This document shows positions 24,444 to 32,880 of a stretch of DNA of 64,000 nucleotides, in pieces. The stretch is taken from positions 124,001 to 188,000 of the forward strand of contig JAWKWB010000006.1 of assembly GCA_041397775.1 (NCBI GenBank), read 5' to 3'. The stretch is from Ga0077555 sp041397775 (lineage in GTDB: Bacteria; Pseudomonadota; Alphaproteobacteria; Rhizobiales; Hyphomicrobiaceae). A program made the translations under genes and the position numbers. The notes below the pieces were generated by a model, which saw only the letters and a program-made list of their open reading frames with translations, did no database searches and was not told the origin of the DNA. Numbering within the stretch: position 1 is the first letter of the stretch; each line of letters begins with the position of its first letter.

Positions 24444-24939
24444 GTTCCTGACCTAGATCCGCGGGCTGCCGCCATGACACGTTTCACCCCCGCGGTCCGC
24501 CCGGACACGCGCGTGCATTGTCGTCATTGCCACACAATTTCCTGCACCGAAAGCGTTCCCCGAGGCTGCTTTTTGCCCGCCAATGTGACTAAACTGCGAC
24601 CCGCGGAACGCCATCGGACAGGCCCAATTAGCCGATTCGGTTGCTGCAGGCCCATGCACGGCCCGCGGGAAGGCACAGATTTCGTGCGCATACGGCGTTA
24701 TCGACAGCCGTCGGATACCACGCCAATCGAGGGCCACGACAGACGGAGCGACAGGCGGCGCACTTGTCAAAACCGCCGCCTCTTCGTAATTTGTCCGGAC
24801 AAATTGGCGCAAAACGTGGCGCCTGCCGCACGCGGTACGGGATTGGGCAACGGCCGAGCGCCGCTCCAAACCGGCGGCGCGGAATTCCGGCAGGACCCGT
24901 TCGGCGACTATAACACCCCTGGAACGGAGACCGCCCATC
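24444..24939. other. Divergent intergenic region between tolQ and the monooxygenase
   Basis: About 500 bp, no gene seen. It should carry both divergent promoters. The perfect palindrome at 24788-24805, about 135 bp before the monooxygenase start, is the only strong regulatory candidate. Confidence 0.5.
24788..24805. promoter_or_regulatory. 18-bp perfect palindrome, candidate operator
   Basis: AATTTGTCCGGACAAATT, perfectly self-complementary. TTGTC/GACAA half-sites of this kind are bound by GntR/FadR-type and related dimeric repressors. It lies in a divergent promoter region, so it could control the monooxygenase, the tol operon or both. No regulator gene is adjacent. Confidence 0.55.
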
Positions 24940-26751
24940 GTGACTGTCCAAACGAACCCGAATACCGAACGCGCGATCGTCGAGAGCTGGCTCGGCGACC
25001 TGGAAGCCGCGCTTGCGCAAGGCAACATGGAGGCAGCGGCCAGCCTGTTCCAGGCCGACAGCCACTGGCGCGACCTCGTCGCGTTCACCTGGCACATCCG
25101 CACCTTCAGCGGCCGCGACGCCATCCGGGCAGCTATGCGCGAGCGCATGCCGGCCGCCAAGCCGCGCAACTTCAGTGTCGCCGCCGGACGCACGCCGCCG
25201 CAGATCGTGAAGCGTGCGGGCATCTCGTGCATCGAAGCCATGATCACCTTCGAGACGGAAACGGGACGGGGCAGCGGCCTCGTGCGCCTCGTTCCCGAGG
25301 CGCCGGGCGCAGCCAAGCACAAGGCGTGGGTCTTCCTGACGACGCTCGACGAGATCCGGGGCCACGAGGAGCGCATCGGCAAACGGCGCCCGCGCGGCGA
25401 GGAATGGTCCGGGGGCTTCGGCGGCGAAAACTGGATGGATCATCGCATCAAGACCGTCGCCTATGCGGATCGCGAGCCGGCGGTCGTGGTCGTGGGCGGC
25501 AGCCAGTCTGGGCTCGGCATCGCGGCCTGCCTCAACATCCTGGGCGTGGACACGCTGGTGATCGACAAGCACGAGCGTGTCGGCGACGCCTGGCGCAAGC
25601 GCTATCACAACCTGACGCTGCACAACGAGGTGTTCGTCGATCACCTGCCCTACATGCCGTTCCCGCCGAACTATCCGGTCTATATCCCGCGCGACAAGAT
25701 CGCGAACTGGCTGGAATTCTATGCCGACACGATGGAAATCAACATCTGGAACAGCACGGAGTTCACAGGCGGCAGCTACGATGCGAAGGCGGATCGCTAC
25801 GATCTGACCGTGCGGCGCGCCGATGGCAGCGAGCGCGTCCTGCATCCCCGCCATGTGATCTTCGCGACCGGTGTCAGCGCCATTCCGATCACGCCGGACC
25901 TGCCGGGGCTCGACACGTTCGCGGGCGAGTTCATGCATTCGTCGCGCTACGACAGCGGCCACAAATGGAAAGGCAAGAAGGGGATCGTGCTGGGCACGGG
26001 CAACAGCGGCCACGACGTCGCCCACGACCTGTGCGTTTCGGGCGTCGACACGACGATGGTGCAGCGCTCCAAGACGCTCATCGTCAGCCTGAAGGAGGCG
26101 CAGCGCGTCTATGACCTCTACCAGGAGGGGCTGTCGACCGACGACTGCGACCTGATCGCCACGGCATCCCCGTTCCCGGTGCTCAAGAAGAGCTACGAGA
26201 TGACGGCGACGGCCTGCGAGGCCGGCGACAAGTCGCTCCTCGACGGGCTGCAGGCGCGCGGCTTCCGCCTCGACAACCGCTATCCCGGCAACACCGGCTT
26301 CCAGATGCGGTATCTGAGCCGTGGCGGTGGCTACTACTTCAACGTCGGCTGCTCCGACCTGATCATCGACGGCAAGATCAAGCTCAAGCACCACCAGGAC
26401 ATCGAACGCGTGGTGCCGCAGGGCCTGCAGCTGAAGGACGGCAGCCTCGTGGAGGCCGACGTCATCGTCGCCGCGACGGGCTACAAGAACCAGCAGGACG
26501 TCGCCCGCCATTTCCTGGGTGACGAGATCGCGGACCGCATCGGCACGGTCTGGGGCTTCGACGAGGGCGGCGAGATCCGCAACATGTGGTGCCGGACGGC
26601 ACAGCCGGGCCTGTGGTTCGTCGGCGGGGGCCTGCCGCACGTGCGCATCTATTCGAAGTACCTCGCCCAGCAGATCAAGGCCTGCGAAGTGGGCCTCATC
26701 GATCGCAAGCTCGACGCGACGGTGCCACCGCCGATGGTGGTTGCCGCCTGA
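24940..26751 (+). CDS. FAD-dependent monooxygenase with N-terminal SnoaL-like domain
   Basis: 603 aa from GTG 24940 (GGAACGGAGA upstream). Residues about 10-150 look like an NTF2/SnoaL fold (HWRDLVAFTWHIRTFSGRD). From about 180 a flavin monooxygenase follows: FAD site VVVVGGSQSGLGIAACL (about 185-201, with GGSQSG in place of GxGxxG), the FMO/BVMO-type motif FAGEFMHSSRYDSG, a second dinucleotide motif GIVLGTGNSGHDVAHDL (NADPH) and the ATG motif IVAATGYKNQ. Relatives oxidise small N-, S- or ketone substrates; the substrate is unknown. A terminator hairpin follows. Confidence 0.85.
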   Translation: MTVQTNPNTERAIVESWLGDLEAALAQGNMEAAASLFQADSHWRDLVAFTWHIRTFSGRDAIRAAMRERMPAAKPRNFSVAAGRTPPQIVKRAGISCIEAMITFETETGRGSGLVRLVPEAPGAAKHKAWVFLTTLDEIRGHEERIGKRRPRGEEWSGGFGGENWMDHRIKTVAYADREPAVVVVGGSQSGLGIAACLNILGVDTLVIDKHERVGDAWRKRYHNLTLHNEVFVDHLPYMPFPPNYPVYIPRDKIANWLEFYADTMEINIWNSTEFTGGSYDAKADRYDLTVRRADGSERVLHPRHVIFATGVSAIPITPDLPGLDTFAGEFMHSSRYDSGHKWKGKKGIVLGTGNSGHDVAHDLCVSGVDTTMVQRSKTLIVSLKEAQRVYDLYQEGLSTDDCDLIATASPFPVLKKSYEMTATACEAGDKSLLDGLQARGFRLDNRYPGNTGFQMRYLSRGGGYYFNVGCSDLIIDGKIKLKHHQDIERVVPQGLQLKDGSLVEADVIVAATGYKNQQDVARHFLGDEIADRIGTVWGFDEGGEIRNMWCRTAQPGLWFVGGGLPHVRIYSKYLAQQIKACEVGLIDRKLDATVPPPMVVAA

Positions 26752-26776
26752 CGTTGCCGTAACGCAGCTTCTCGGA

Positions 26777-26813
26777 GGGGCGCACGCCGCACGGCGTGTG
26801 CCCCAATTTGTTG
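26777..26813 (+). terminator. Probable terminator of the monooxygenase gene
   Basis: GGGGCGCACGCCG (26777-26789) pairs with CGGCGTGTGCCCC (26792-26804), one G-U pair, giving a stem of about 12 bp with a tight loop. It is followed by AATTTGTT, a weak T-tract. Confidence 0.6.
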
Positions 26814-27163
26814 CCAAATTGCCAGCATACGGACACAAAGATGCGGGCCGGTCTTCGCGAAGCGGGGCCGACGGTGCCGGACGGCCCCCTTTTCGAGCGG
26901 ATCGCAGCCGCCTGCGAAGCGACCCGCGAGCCATCAAAATATCTGTTTTTCAATAAGATGGGGTATCAGCAAAAGCCCCCGGAAAGAGTTCTTCGTTTCG
27001 CTCCGAGCCGCACCCCCAAAACGCAGATTCGGAAGACTGATTTGCATCCTATTTTACCTTGACGACCAAGGCCTCCGGGTTCATTGACGTTTTTGTAGGA
27101 CATGCTCGAAATTTCGAGTTGGGGCTGGGGGGCTGCCAGAATGTCTGGGTTCGACTTTAACGT

Positions 27164-27183
27164 CGGTTCAAGTTCTTGAACCG
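27164..27183. promoter_or_regulatory. 20-bp palindrome before the heparinase gene
   Basis: CGGTTCAAG-TT-CTTGAACCG, a perfect inverted repeat whose right edge lies 13 bp before the ATG at 27197 and abuts the GGGGTGAGG ribosome binding site. It could be a repressor site or, in mRNA, a hairpin that limits translation. Confidence 0.5.
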
Positions 27184-27196
27184 GGTGGGGTGAGGT

Positions 27197-28837
27197 ATGT
27201 CTCCACCGGGTGCGGCAACGTATTGGCATACGCTCAAAGAACTCAAGCCAGTGCAGATCTACGGTCGCGTGCTGTTCAAGGCGACGCGCCCGAAGGCGGA
27301 TCTGCGCGCGGCACCGCGGCTGCGTCCGCTTCGCGCGGCACATGTCGCGCCTGCCACCCGCGTCCCATCGATGCTCGGCCCGGCCACGTTCCGGTTTCTG
27401 AATGAAACGCGCGATCTCGACAGCTGCGGCTGGGACGATCCGCAGTGCCTCAAACTGTGGCGCTATAATCTGCACTATTTCGACGACCTCGCCGCGACGC
27501 AGGCCGGCGATCGGCGGGATTGGCATCGCGCGCTCATTTTGCGCTGGATCTCGGAAAATCCGCCGGGCCATGGCTCGGGTTGGGAGCCCTATCCGATTTC
27601 TCTGCGCGTCGTGAACTGGATCAAATGGGGGGTGCTGGTCGAACCGCTCGATGATGCCGCCATTCACAGCCTCGCCGTCCAGATGCGCTGGCTGTGCAAA
27701 CGGATCGAGTGGCACCTGCTCGGCAATCACCTGCTGGCCAACGCCAAGGCACTGGTGATCGCAGGGCTCTTCTTCGAGGGCCCGGAAGCCGAGGGCTGGC
27801 TTGCCAAGGGGCTTGCGATCCTCGCGCGGCAACTGCCCGAACAAGTGCTCGCCGATGGCGGGCATTTCGAGCTGTCGCCGATGTACCATGCCATCATTCT
27901 CGAGGATCTCATGGATATCCTCGCGATGGCGGAGAGCTTCGGCCAGAGCGCGCAACCCGAAATCGCCGGCATGCGGGACATCGTCACGCGCATGCGCGCC
28001 TGGCTTGCCGCCATGACGCATCCGGACGGCGGCCCGGCGTTCTTCAACGACGCCGCCTTCGGCATCGCGCCGCGACGAGAGGCGCTGGAAGCCTACGCGG
28101 GGCGCCTGGAGATGCCGCAGGTCTCCTCGCCGGGCGAAGGCGCGCACCATTTGGTCGCGTCGGGCTATGTCCGCGTCAATCGCGGTCCCGTCGCTGCAAT
28201 CCTCGACGCGGCGGCGATTGGTCCCGACTACATTCCAGGTCACGCCCACGCCGATACGCTGTCCTTCGAGCTGTCGCATGCGGGCGAGCGCGTGCTGGTC
28301 AATACGGGCACCTCGACCTACGAGGCGGGCGCGCGGCGCAAGGCCGAGCGCGCGACCGCTGCCCACAACACGGTCGAGATCGACGGTCTGGATTCCTCGG
28401 AAGTCTGGTCGAGTTTTCGCGTGGCGCGGAGGGCGCGCATCACCGACCTCGAGATCACGCACGACGCGGGCACCGATCGCATCGGTGCGGCGCACGACGG
28501 CTATCGCGCGCGACTGCCCGGCCGGCCGTTGCATCGGCGCACGTGGACGTTCACCGCCGACGCCGTGACCATCGACGACGCGATCGAGGGCGCGCAGCCG
28601 CCGCCTGCCGTCGCACGCTATCACCTGGCACCCGGCATCACCGCGGCTTTGGAGGCATCCGGCACGGCGGGGGCGCTGGTGACGCGGGCCGGCAACCGGC
28701 TGCACTGGCGATCGAGCTGCCCAATGCGCCTCGAGGCGGGAACGTGGTCGCCCGAATTCGGCCGGCGCGTTCCCAATCAGCATCTCGTCGCCGCCTTGGG
28801 CAACGGGCGAATGTCCATGACGATCGGCTGGTCGTGA
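27197..28837 (+). CDS. Heparinase II/III-family protein
   Basis: 546 aa, no signal peptide. The N-terminal alpha/alpha-toroid half has YNLHYFDDL, HGSGWEPYPISLRVVNWIKW and LLGNHLLANAKAL, then GGHFELSPMYHAIILEDLMD, the region holding the Tyr/His pair of heparinase II-type lyases. The beta-sandwich half has GHAHADTLSFELS and AHNTVEIDG. Such proteins are common in capsule and exopolysaccharide loci, where they may cleave uronic-acid glycans by beta-elimination or modify them. Absence of a signal sequence suggests a cytoplasmic or non-classical role. The stop at 28835-28837 lies 2 bp before the glycosyltransferase ATG. Confidence 0.82.
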   Translation: MSPPGAATYWHTLKELKPVQIYGRVLFKATRPKADLRAAPRLRPLRAAHVAPATRVPSMLGPATFRFLNETRDLDSCGWDDPQCLKLWRYNLHYFDDLAATQAGDRRDWHRALILRWISENPPGHGSGWEPYPISLRVVNWIKWGVLVEPLDDAAIHSLAVQMRWLCKRIEWHLLGNHLLANAKALVIAGLFFEGPEAEGWLAKGLAILARQLPEQVLADGGHFELSPMYHAIILEDLMDILAMAESFGQSAQPEIAGMRDIVTRMRAWLAAMTHPDGGPAFFNDAAFGIAPRREALEAYAGRLEMPQVSSPGEGAHHLVASGYVRVNRGPVAAILDAAAIGPDYIPGHAHADTLSFELSHAGERVLVNTGTSTYEAGARRKAERATAAHNTVEIDGLDSSEVWSSFRVARRARITDLEITHDAGTDRIGAAHDGYRARLPGRPLHRRTWTFTADAVTIDDAIEGAQPPPAVARYHLAPGITAALEASGTAGALVTRAGNRLHWRSSCPMRLEAGTWSPEFGRRVPNQHLVAALGNGRMSMTIGWS

Positions 28838-28839
28838 CC

Positions 28840-30030
28840 ATGCACATTCTCTTCCTGACAGACAATTTCCCGCCGGAAGTCAACGCACCTGCCTCGCGCA
28901 CCTTCGAGCATTGCCGCGAATGGGTGCGGCTCGGCCACAAGGTGACGGTGGTCACTGGCGCGCCGAACTTCCCGAAGGGCGAGCTGCTCCAGGGCTACCG
29001 CAACGCCTGGCGCGCGCGGGAGACGATGGACGGCATCGATGTCGTGCGCGTGTGGACGTACATCACGGCCAACGAAGGCTTCGTAAAGCGCACGCTGGAT
29101 TACATGAGCTTCATGGCGTCGGCCATTCCCGCCGGCCTGGGCGTGCGCGACGTCGACGTCATCGTCGCCACGTCGCCGCAGCTCTTCACGCCCTGCGCGG
29201 CCTATGTCGTGTCCCGCCTCAAGCGTCGCCCCTACGTCTTCGAGCTGCGGGACCTGTGGCCGGAGTCGATCCGCGCGGTGGGCGCAATGAGGAATGCGCG
29301 CATTCTCGATGTTCTCGAGAAGCTCGAACTGTTCCTCTATGCGCGCTCTGCGCATGTCGTCAGCGTGACGGAGGCCTTCAAGCGCAATCTCGTCGCCCGC
29401 GGGGTCGAGGCGGCCAAGATCACCGTGCGTACGAATGGCGCCGACCTGTCCCGCTTCGCGCCGGTGGTGCGCGATCATACGCTGGCGCGCGCGACGGGCC
29501 TCGAGGGCAAGACGATCGTCGGCTACGTCGGCACGCATGGCATGGCGCATGCGCTCGATACCGTGCTCGACGCGGCCGAGCGGCTGCAGGCCCTGCCGGA
29601 CGCCGAGGCTGGTCACGTGCACTTCATGCTGCTGGGGGATGGCGCCGAGAAGGCGCGGCTGAAGGCCCTGGCCGCCGCGAAGGGGCTGCGCAACGTCACG
29701 TTCCTCGACAGCGTGCCGCGCCAGGACGTGGTGCGCTACTGGTCGCTGGTCGATCTGGCGGTGATCCACTTGAGGCGGACGCCATTGTTCGAGACCGTCG
29801 TGCCCTCGAAGCTTTTCGAGTGCATGGCGATGGGTATTCCCGTGCTGCACGGCGTGCCGGGTGAATCGGCCGAGATCGTCCGGCGCGAAGGCTGCGGCCT
29901 TCTCTTCGAGCCGGAAAATGCCGACGCGCTGGCGGCCGACATCCTGAGCCTTGCGGGCGACGTGGCGCGACGGCGCGACATGTCGGAGCGCGGCCGCCCG
30001 GCGCTACGACCGTGCCGCGCTGGCCGTTGA
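28840..30030 (+). CDS. Glycosyltransferase family 4 (WbuB-like), 3' end apparently frameshifted
   Basis: 396 aa. GT-B fold: N-terminal FLTDNFPPEVNAPASRTFEH, the acceptor-side RDLWPESIRAVG and SVTEAFKRNL, then the donor domain with VGYVGTHGMAHALDTVLDAAERL, LLGDGAEKARL and PSKLFECMAMGIPVLHG, where the conserved Glu contacts the nucleotide sugar. This matches WbuB-like L-FucNAc or related transferases. The tail MSERGRPALRPCRAGR is unlike the family. In the +1 frame AARRYDRAALAVEMLGDLHRV continues the usual C-terminal helix to a stop at 30113-30115. A single missing base within 29988-29999 explains this. The core enzyme is intact. Confidence 0.83.
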   Translation: MHILFLTDNFPPEVNAPASRTFEHCREWVRLGHKVTVVTGAPNFPKGELLQGYRNAWRARETMDGIDVVRVWTYITANEGFVKRTLDYMSFMASAIPAGLGVRDVDVIVATSPQLFTPCAAYVVSRLKRRPYVFELRDLWPESIRAVGAMRNARILDVLEKLELFLYARSAHVVSVTEAFKRNLVARGVEAAKITVRTNGADLSRFAPVVRDHTLARATGLEGKTIVGYVGTHGMAHALDTVLDAAERLQALPDAEAGHVHFMLLGDGAEKARLKALAAAKGLRNVTFLDSVPRQDVVRYWSLVDLAVIHLRRTPLFETVVPSKLFECMAMGIPVLHGVPGESAEIVRREGCGLLFEPENADALAADILSLAGDVARRRDMSERGRPALRPCRAGR

Positions 30031-30180
30031 AATGCTCGGCGACCTGCACAGGGTGTGCGCGGGCATGCCACGCGCCGGCCCGCGGGGCCAGACGACGCGC
30101 GAGACCACGGGCTGAACACCGCATTCGACAGAACCGACCGACTGGCGCTCCGGCGCCGACAACGCACTGCAGGGTGGGCA

Positions 30181-31323
30181 ATGAAGAAGAAAATTCTGCT
30201 GGTTTTCGGAACACGTCCGGAGGCGATCAAGATGCTGCCGCTGGCGCGGGTCCTGGCCGACGATCCTGCCTTCGACGCGAAGATCTGCGTGACCGCGCAG
30301 CATCGCCAGATGCTCGACCAGGCCCTCGACCTTTTCGAGACGAAGCCCGACTACGATCTCGACATCATGACCCAGGCACAAGGCCTGGAGATGGTGACGA
30401 CGGCAGTGCTCAACGGGCTCGGCGCCGTTCTCGACGACGCCAAGCCGGACCGCATCCTGGTGCACGGCGACACGACGACCACGATGGCCGCGTCCCTGGC
30501 GGCCTTCTACAAGAAAATCCCCGTGGGGCACGTCGAAGCGGGCCTGCGGTCGGGCGATCCGCTGCAACCGTGGCCGGAAGAGATCAACCGGCGCGTCACC
30601 GACGTCATCGCCGACCAGTTCTATGCGCCCACCCGGCAGTCGCGCGACAATCTGCTGCGCGAGAACGTGGCGGCCTCCGCCATCCACGTGACGGGCAATA
30701 CCGTCATCGATGCGCTGCTGGAAATCTCGCAGCGCATCGACACGCGCGCGGAGTTGGCGACAGGACTGCAATCCCAGTTCACTTTCCTGGATCCGAGCAA
30801 GCGCCTGCTGCTCGTCACGGGGCATCGCCGCGAGAACTTCGGCCCTCCGTTCCTCAGCCTGTGCGAGGCGATCCGCGATCTCTCGCGCGCGCACGCCATC
30901 CAGGTCGTCTATCCCGTGCACCTCAATCCCAACGTCCAGTCGGCGGTGAAGCAGGTGCTGCAGGGCGTGCCCAACGTCCACCTGATCCCGCCGCTCGACT
31001 ACCTGCCGTTCGTCTACCTGATGAAACGGTCGCACGTGATCCTCACGGACAGCGGCGGCATCCAGGAGGAGGCGCCGTCGCTGGGCAAGCCGGTGTTCGT
31101 GATGCGCAACGTCACGGAGCGTCCCGAGGCGGTCGCGGCGGGCACGGTCAAGCTCGTGGGTACGGATCGCGACCGGATCTTCGGCGAGGTTTCCACGGTG
31201 TTGACGCAGGAGGCGGCCTACGACGCCATGAGCCGCGCCCACAACCCCTATGGCGACGGCCTCGCATCCCGCCGCATCGCAGACATACTTGCCGACAGAG
31301 AGACGAAGGAGTTCGCAGCATGA
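30181..31323 (+). CDS. wecB: UDP-N-acetylglucosamine 2-epimerase (non-hydrolysing), WecB
   Basis: 380 aa. Interconverts UDP-GlcNAc and UDP-ManNAc. Family motifs: FGTRPEAIKM at the N-terminus, HGDTTTTMA, HVEAGLRSGD, TGHRRENFG and TDSGGIQEEAPSLGKPVFVMRNVTERPE near the end. The frame is open upstream to 30055, but the ATG at 30181 follows GGGTGGGCA and the protein begins in the usual place. The TGA overlaps the wecC ATG, so ManNAc and ManNAcA synthesis are coupled. Confidence 0.93.
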   Translation: MKKKILLVFGTRPEAIKMLPLARVLADDPAFDAKICVTAQHRQMLDQALDLFETKPDYDLDIMTQAQGLEMVTTAVLNGLGAVLDDAKPDRILVHGDTTTTMAASLAAFYKKIPVGHVEAGLRSGDPLQPWPEEINRRVTDVIADQFYAPTRQSRDNLLRENVAASAIHVTGNTVIDALLEISQRIDTRAELATGLQSQFTFLDPSKRLLLVTGHRRENFGPPFLSLCEAIRDLSRAHAIQVVYPVHLNPNVQSAVKQVLQGVPNVHLIPPLDYLPFVYLMKRSHVILTDSGGIQEEAPSLGKPVFVMRNVTERPEAVAAGTVKLVGTDRDRIFGEVSTVLTQEAAYDAMSRAHNPYGDGLASRRIADILADRETKEFAA

Positions 31324-32612
31324 GCAGTGCGAAGCGGTTCAAGACGTGCGTGATCGTGGGGCTGGGCTACATCGGACTGCCGACCGCCGTGGTCGTGGCC
31401 CGGTCGGGAACCAAGGTCATCGGCGTCGACATCAACCAGCGCACGGTCGATGCGGTGAATGCGGGCAAATGCCCGATCGAGGAACCCTACCTGCCGGAGG
31501 CGCTGGCCGAACTCGTCGGCAACGGCATGATCACGTGCCAGACGACACCCAGCAATGGCGACGTCTACATCATTGCCGTGCCGACGCCGTTCACGGGCGG
31601 CTACAAGCCCGATCTCGCCTACGTCGAAGCTGCAACGCGCTCGCTGGCACCGGTGCTGACGAAGGGCAATCTGGTCATCGTGGAATCGACAATTCCCGTG
31701 GGCGCGACCGAACAGGTCGCGCGCTGGATCGAAACGCTGCGCCCCGACCTGACCTGCTCGCGGCGCGGTTCGAAAGCCGCGGCGGATGTCCTGGTGGCGC
31801 ACTGCCCCGAGCGCGTCCTGCCCGGCCAGATGCTGAAGGAGCTGGTCGAGAACGATCGCGTCATCGGTGGCGTTTGCGACGCGGCCGGCAAGGTCGGACA
31901 GGACTTCTACCGCACGTTCGTCACGGGACATTGCCTCGTCACGGACACGCGCACTGCCGAGCTGTGCAAGCTCAGCGAAAACTCGTTCCGCGACGTCAAC
32001 ATCGCCTTCGCCAACGAGCTGGCGGAAATCTGCGAGGATTTCGGCATCGACGTCTGGGAGCTGATCTCGCTGGCCAACCACCATCCGCGCGTCAACATCC
32101 TGAAGCCGGGTCCGGGCGTGGGCGGCCACTGCATCGCGGTCGATCCGTGGTTCATCGTCTCGGCTCTGGGCGAGAAGGCCCGCCTGATCCGCGAGGCCCG
32201 CTGGATCAACAGCGGCCGGCCGCGACAGATCGTGCGCAAGGTTCTCGATGCGATCGAAACGAAGAAGATCCGCTCGATCGGTTGCTTCGGCCTCGCCTAC
32301 AAGCCGGACGTGGACGACCTGCGCGAGAGCCCGGCCGTGGAGATCGTGGAGTATCTTTCCCGCGAGTTGCACATGCTGGGAAGCGACGTGGTGTTGCGCG
32401 TGGCCGAGCCGTTCGTCGACAAGCTGCCGCACGAGCTGGATGGCGCGCAGAACGTCACGCTCGCCTCGACCGAGGATGCGCTCGGTTGCGATCTCGTGTT
32501 GATGCTGGTCGATCACAAGCAGTTCCGCGAGGTACCTGCGTCGCGCGTCAGCGGTCGCGTGGTGATCGATACGCGCGGCGTCTGGGACACGCGCACGCTC
32601 GCGGGGAACTGA
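31320..32612 (+). CDS. wecC: UDP-N-acetyl-D-mannosamine dehydrogenase, WecC
   Basis: 430 aa. NAD-dependent oxidation of UDP-ManNAc to UDP-ManNAcA. Rossmann motif VGLGYIGLPTAV, the PTPF loop, ESTIPVGATEQ, the central KLSENSFRDVNIAFANELA helix and GPGVGGHCIAVDPWF with the catalytic Cys. The C-terminal UDP-binding domain has GLAYKPDVDDLRESPA. Starts at ATG 31320, overlapping the wecB stop by 4 nt. ManNAcA is thus predicted as a component of the exopolysaccharide. Confidence 0.93.
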   Translation: MSSAKRFKTCVIVGLGYIGLPTAVVVARSGTKVIGVDINQRTVDAVNAGKCPIEEPYLPEALAELVGNGMITCQTTPSNGDVYIIAVPTPFTGGYKPDLAYVEAATRSLAPVLTKGNLVIVESTIPVGATEQVARWIETLRPDLTCSRRGSKAAADVLVAHCPERVLPGQMLKELVENDRVIGGVCDAAGKVGQDFYRTFVTGHCLVTDTRTAELCKLSENSFRDVNIAFANELAEICEDFGIDVWELISLANHHPRVNILKPGPGVGGHCIAVDPWFIVSALGEKARLIREARWINSGRPRQIVRKVLDAIETKKIRSIGCFGLAYKPDVDDLRESPAVEIVEYLSRELHMLGSDVVLRVAEPFVDKLPHELDGAQNVTLASTEDALGCDLVLMLVDHKQFREVPASRVSGRVVIDTRGVWDTRTLAGN

Positions 32613-32880
32613 TCGCGCATCGGCAATGCGAATGCCGCCCACCCGAGGCGAGCCGATGGAATGCGACACTGGCGCCCGACCGCACCCCGCGGCGGGCGCC
32701 GATGTATTTGGCATTGCCGGACGTCGTCGGTGATTGCATGCAGGCGGCAGAATCCCAGCCGCATCGATGGGCACGGGAAGCCCCTCAACGGGCAGCGGCG
32801 CGGCGATGTCTCGCTGCGCCTTTGGCCTTTGTACTCGACCAGTTGTGTGGGCCGTCGTGTGGGCTGCGGAATGCGCGTGG

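Larger units (their letters stand above)
26752..27196. other. Intergenic region before the exopolysaccharide locus
   Basis: About 445 bp with a terminator hairpin at its start (26777-26804), AT-richer sequence around 26935-27110 that probably includes the heparinase-gene promoter, and a palindrome at 27164-27183 just before the ribosome binding site. No gene seen. Confidence 0.5.

Noticed and set aside
32613..32880. Small gene between wecC and the sugar transferase
   Set aside because: Frames here overlap the flanking genes as shadows; no independent coding signal.
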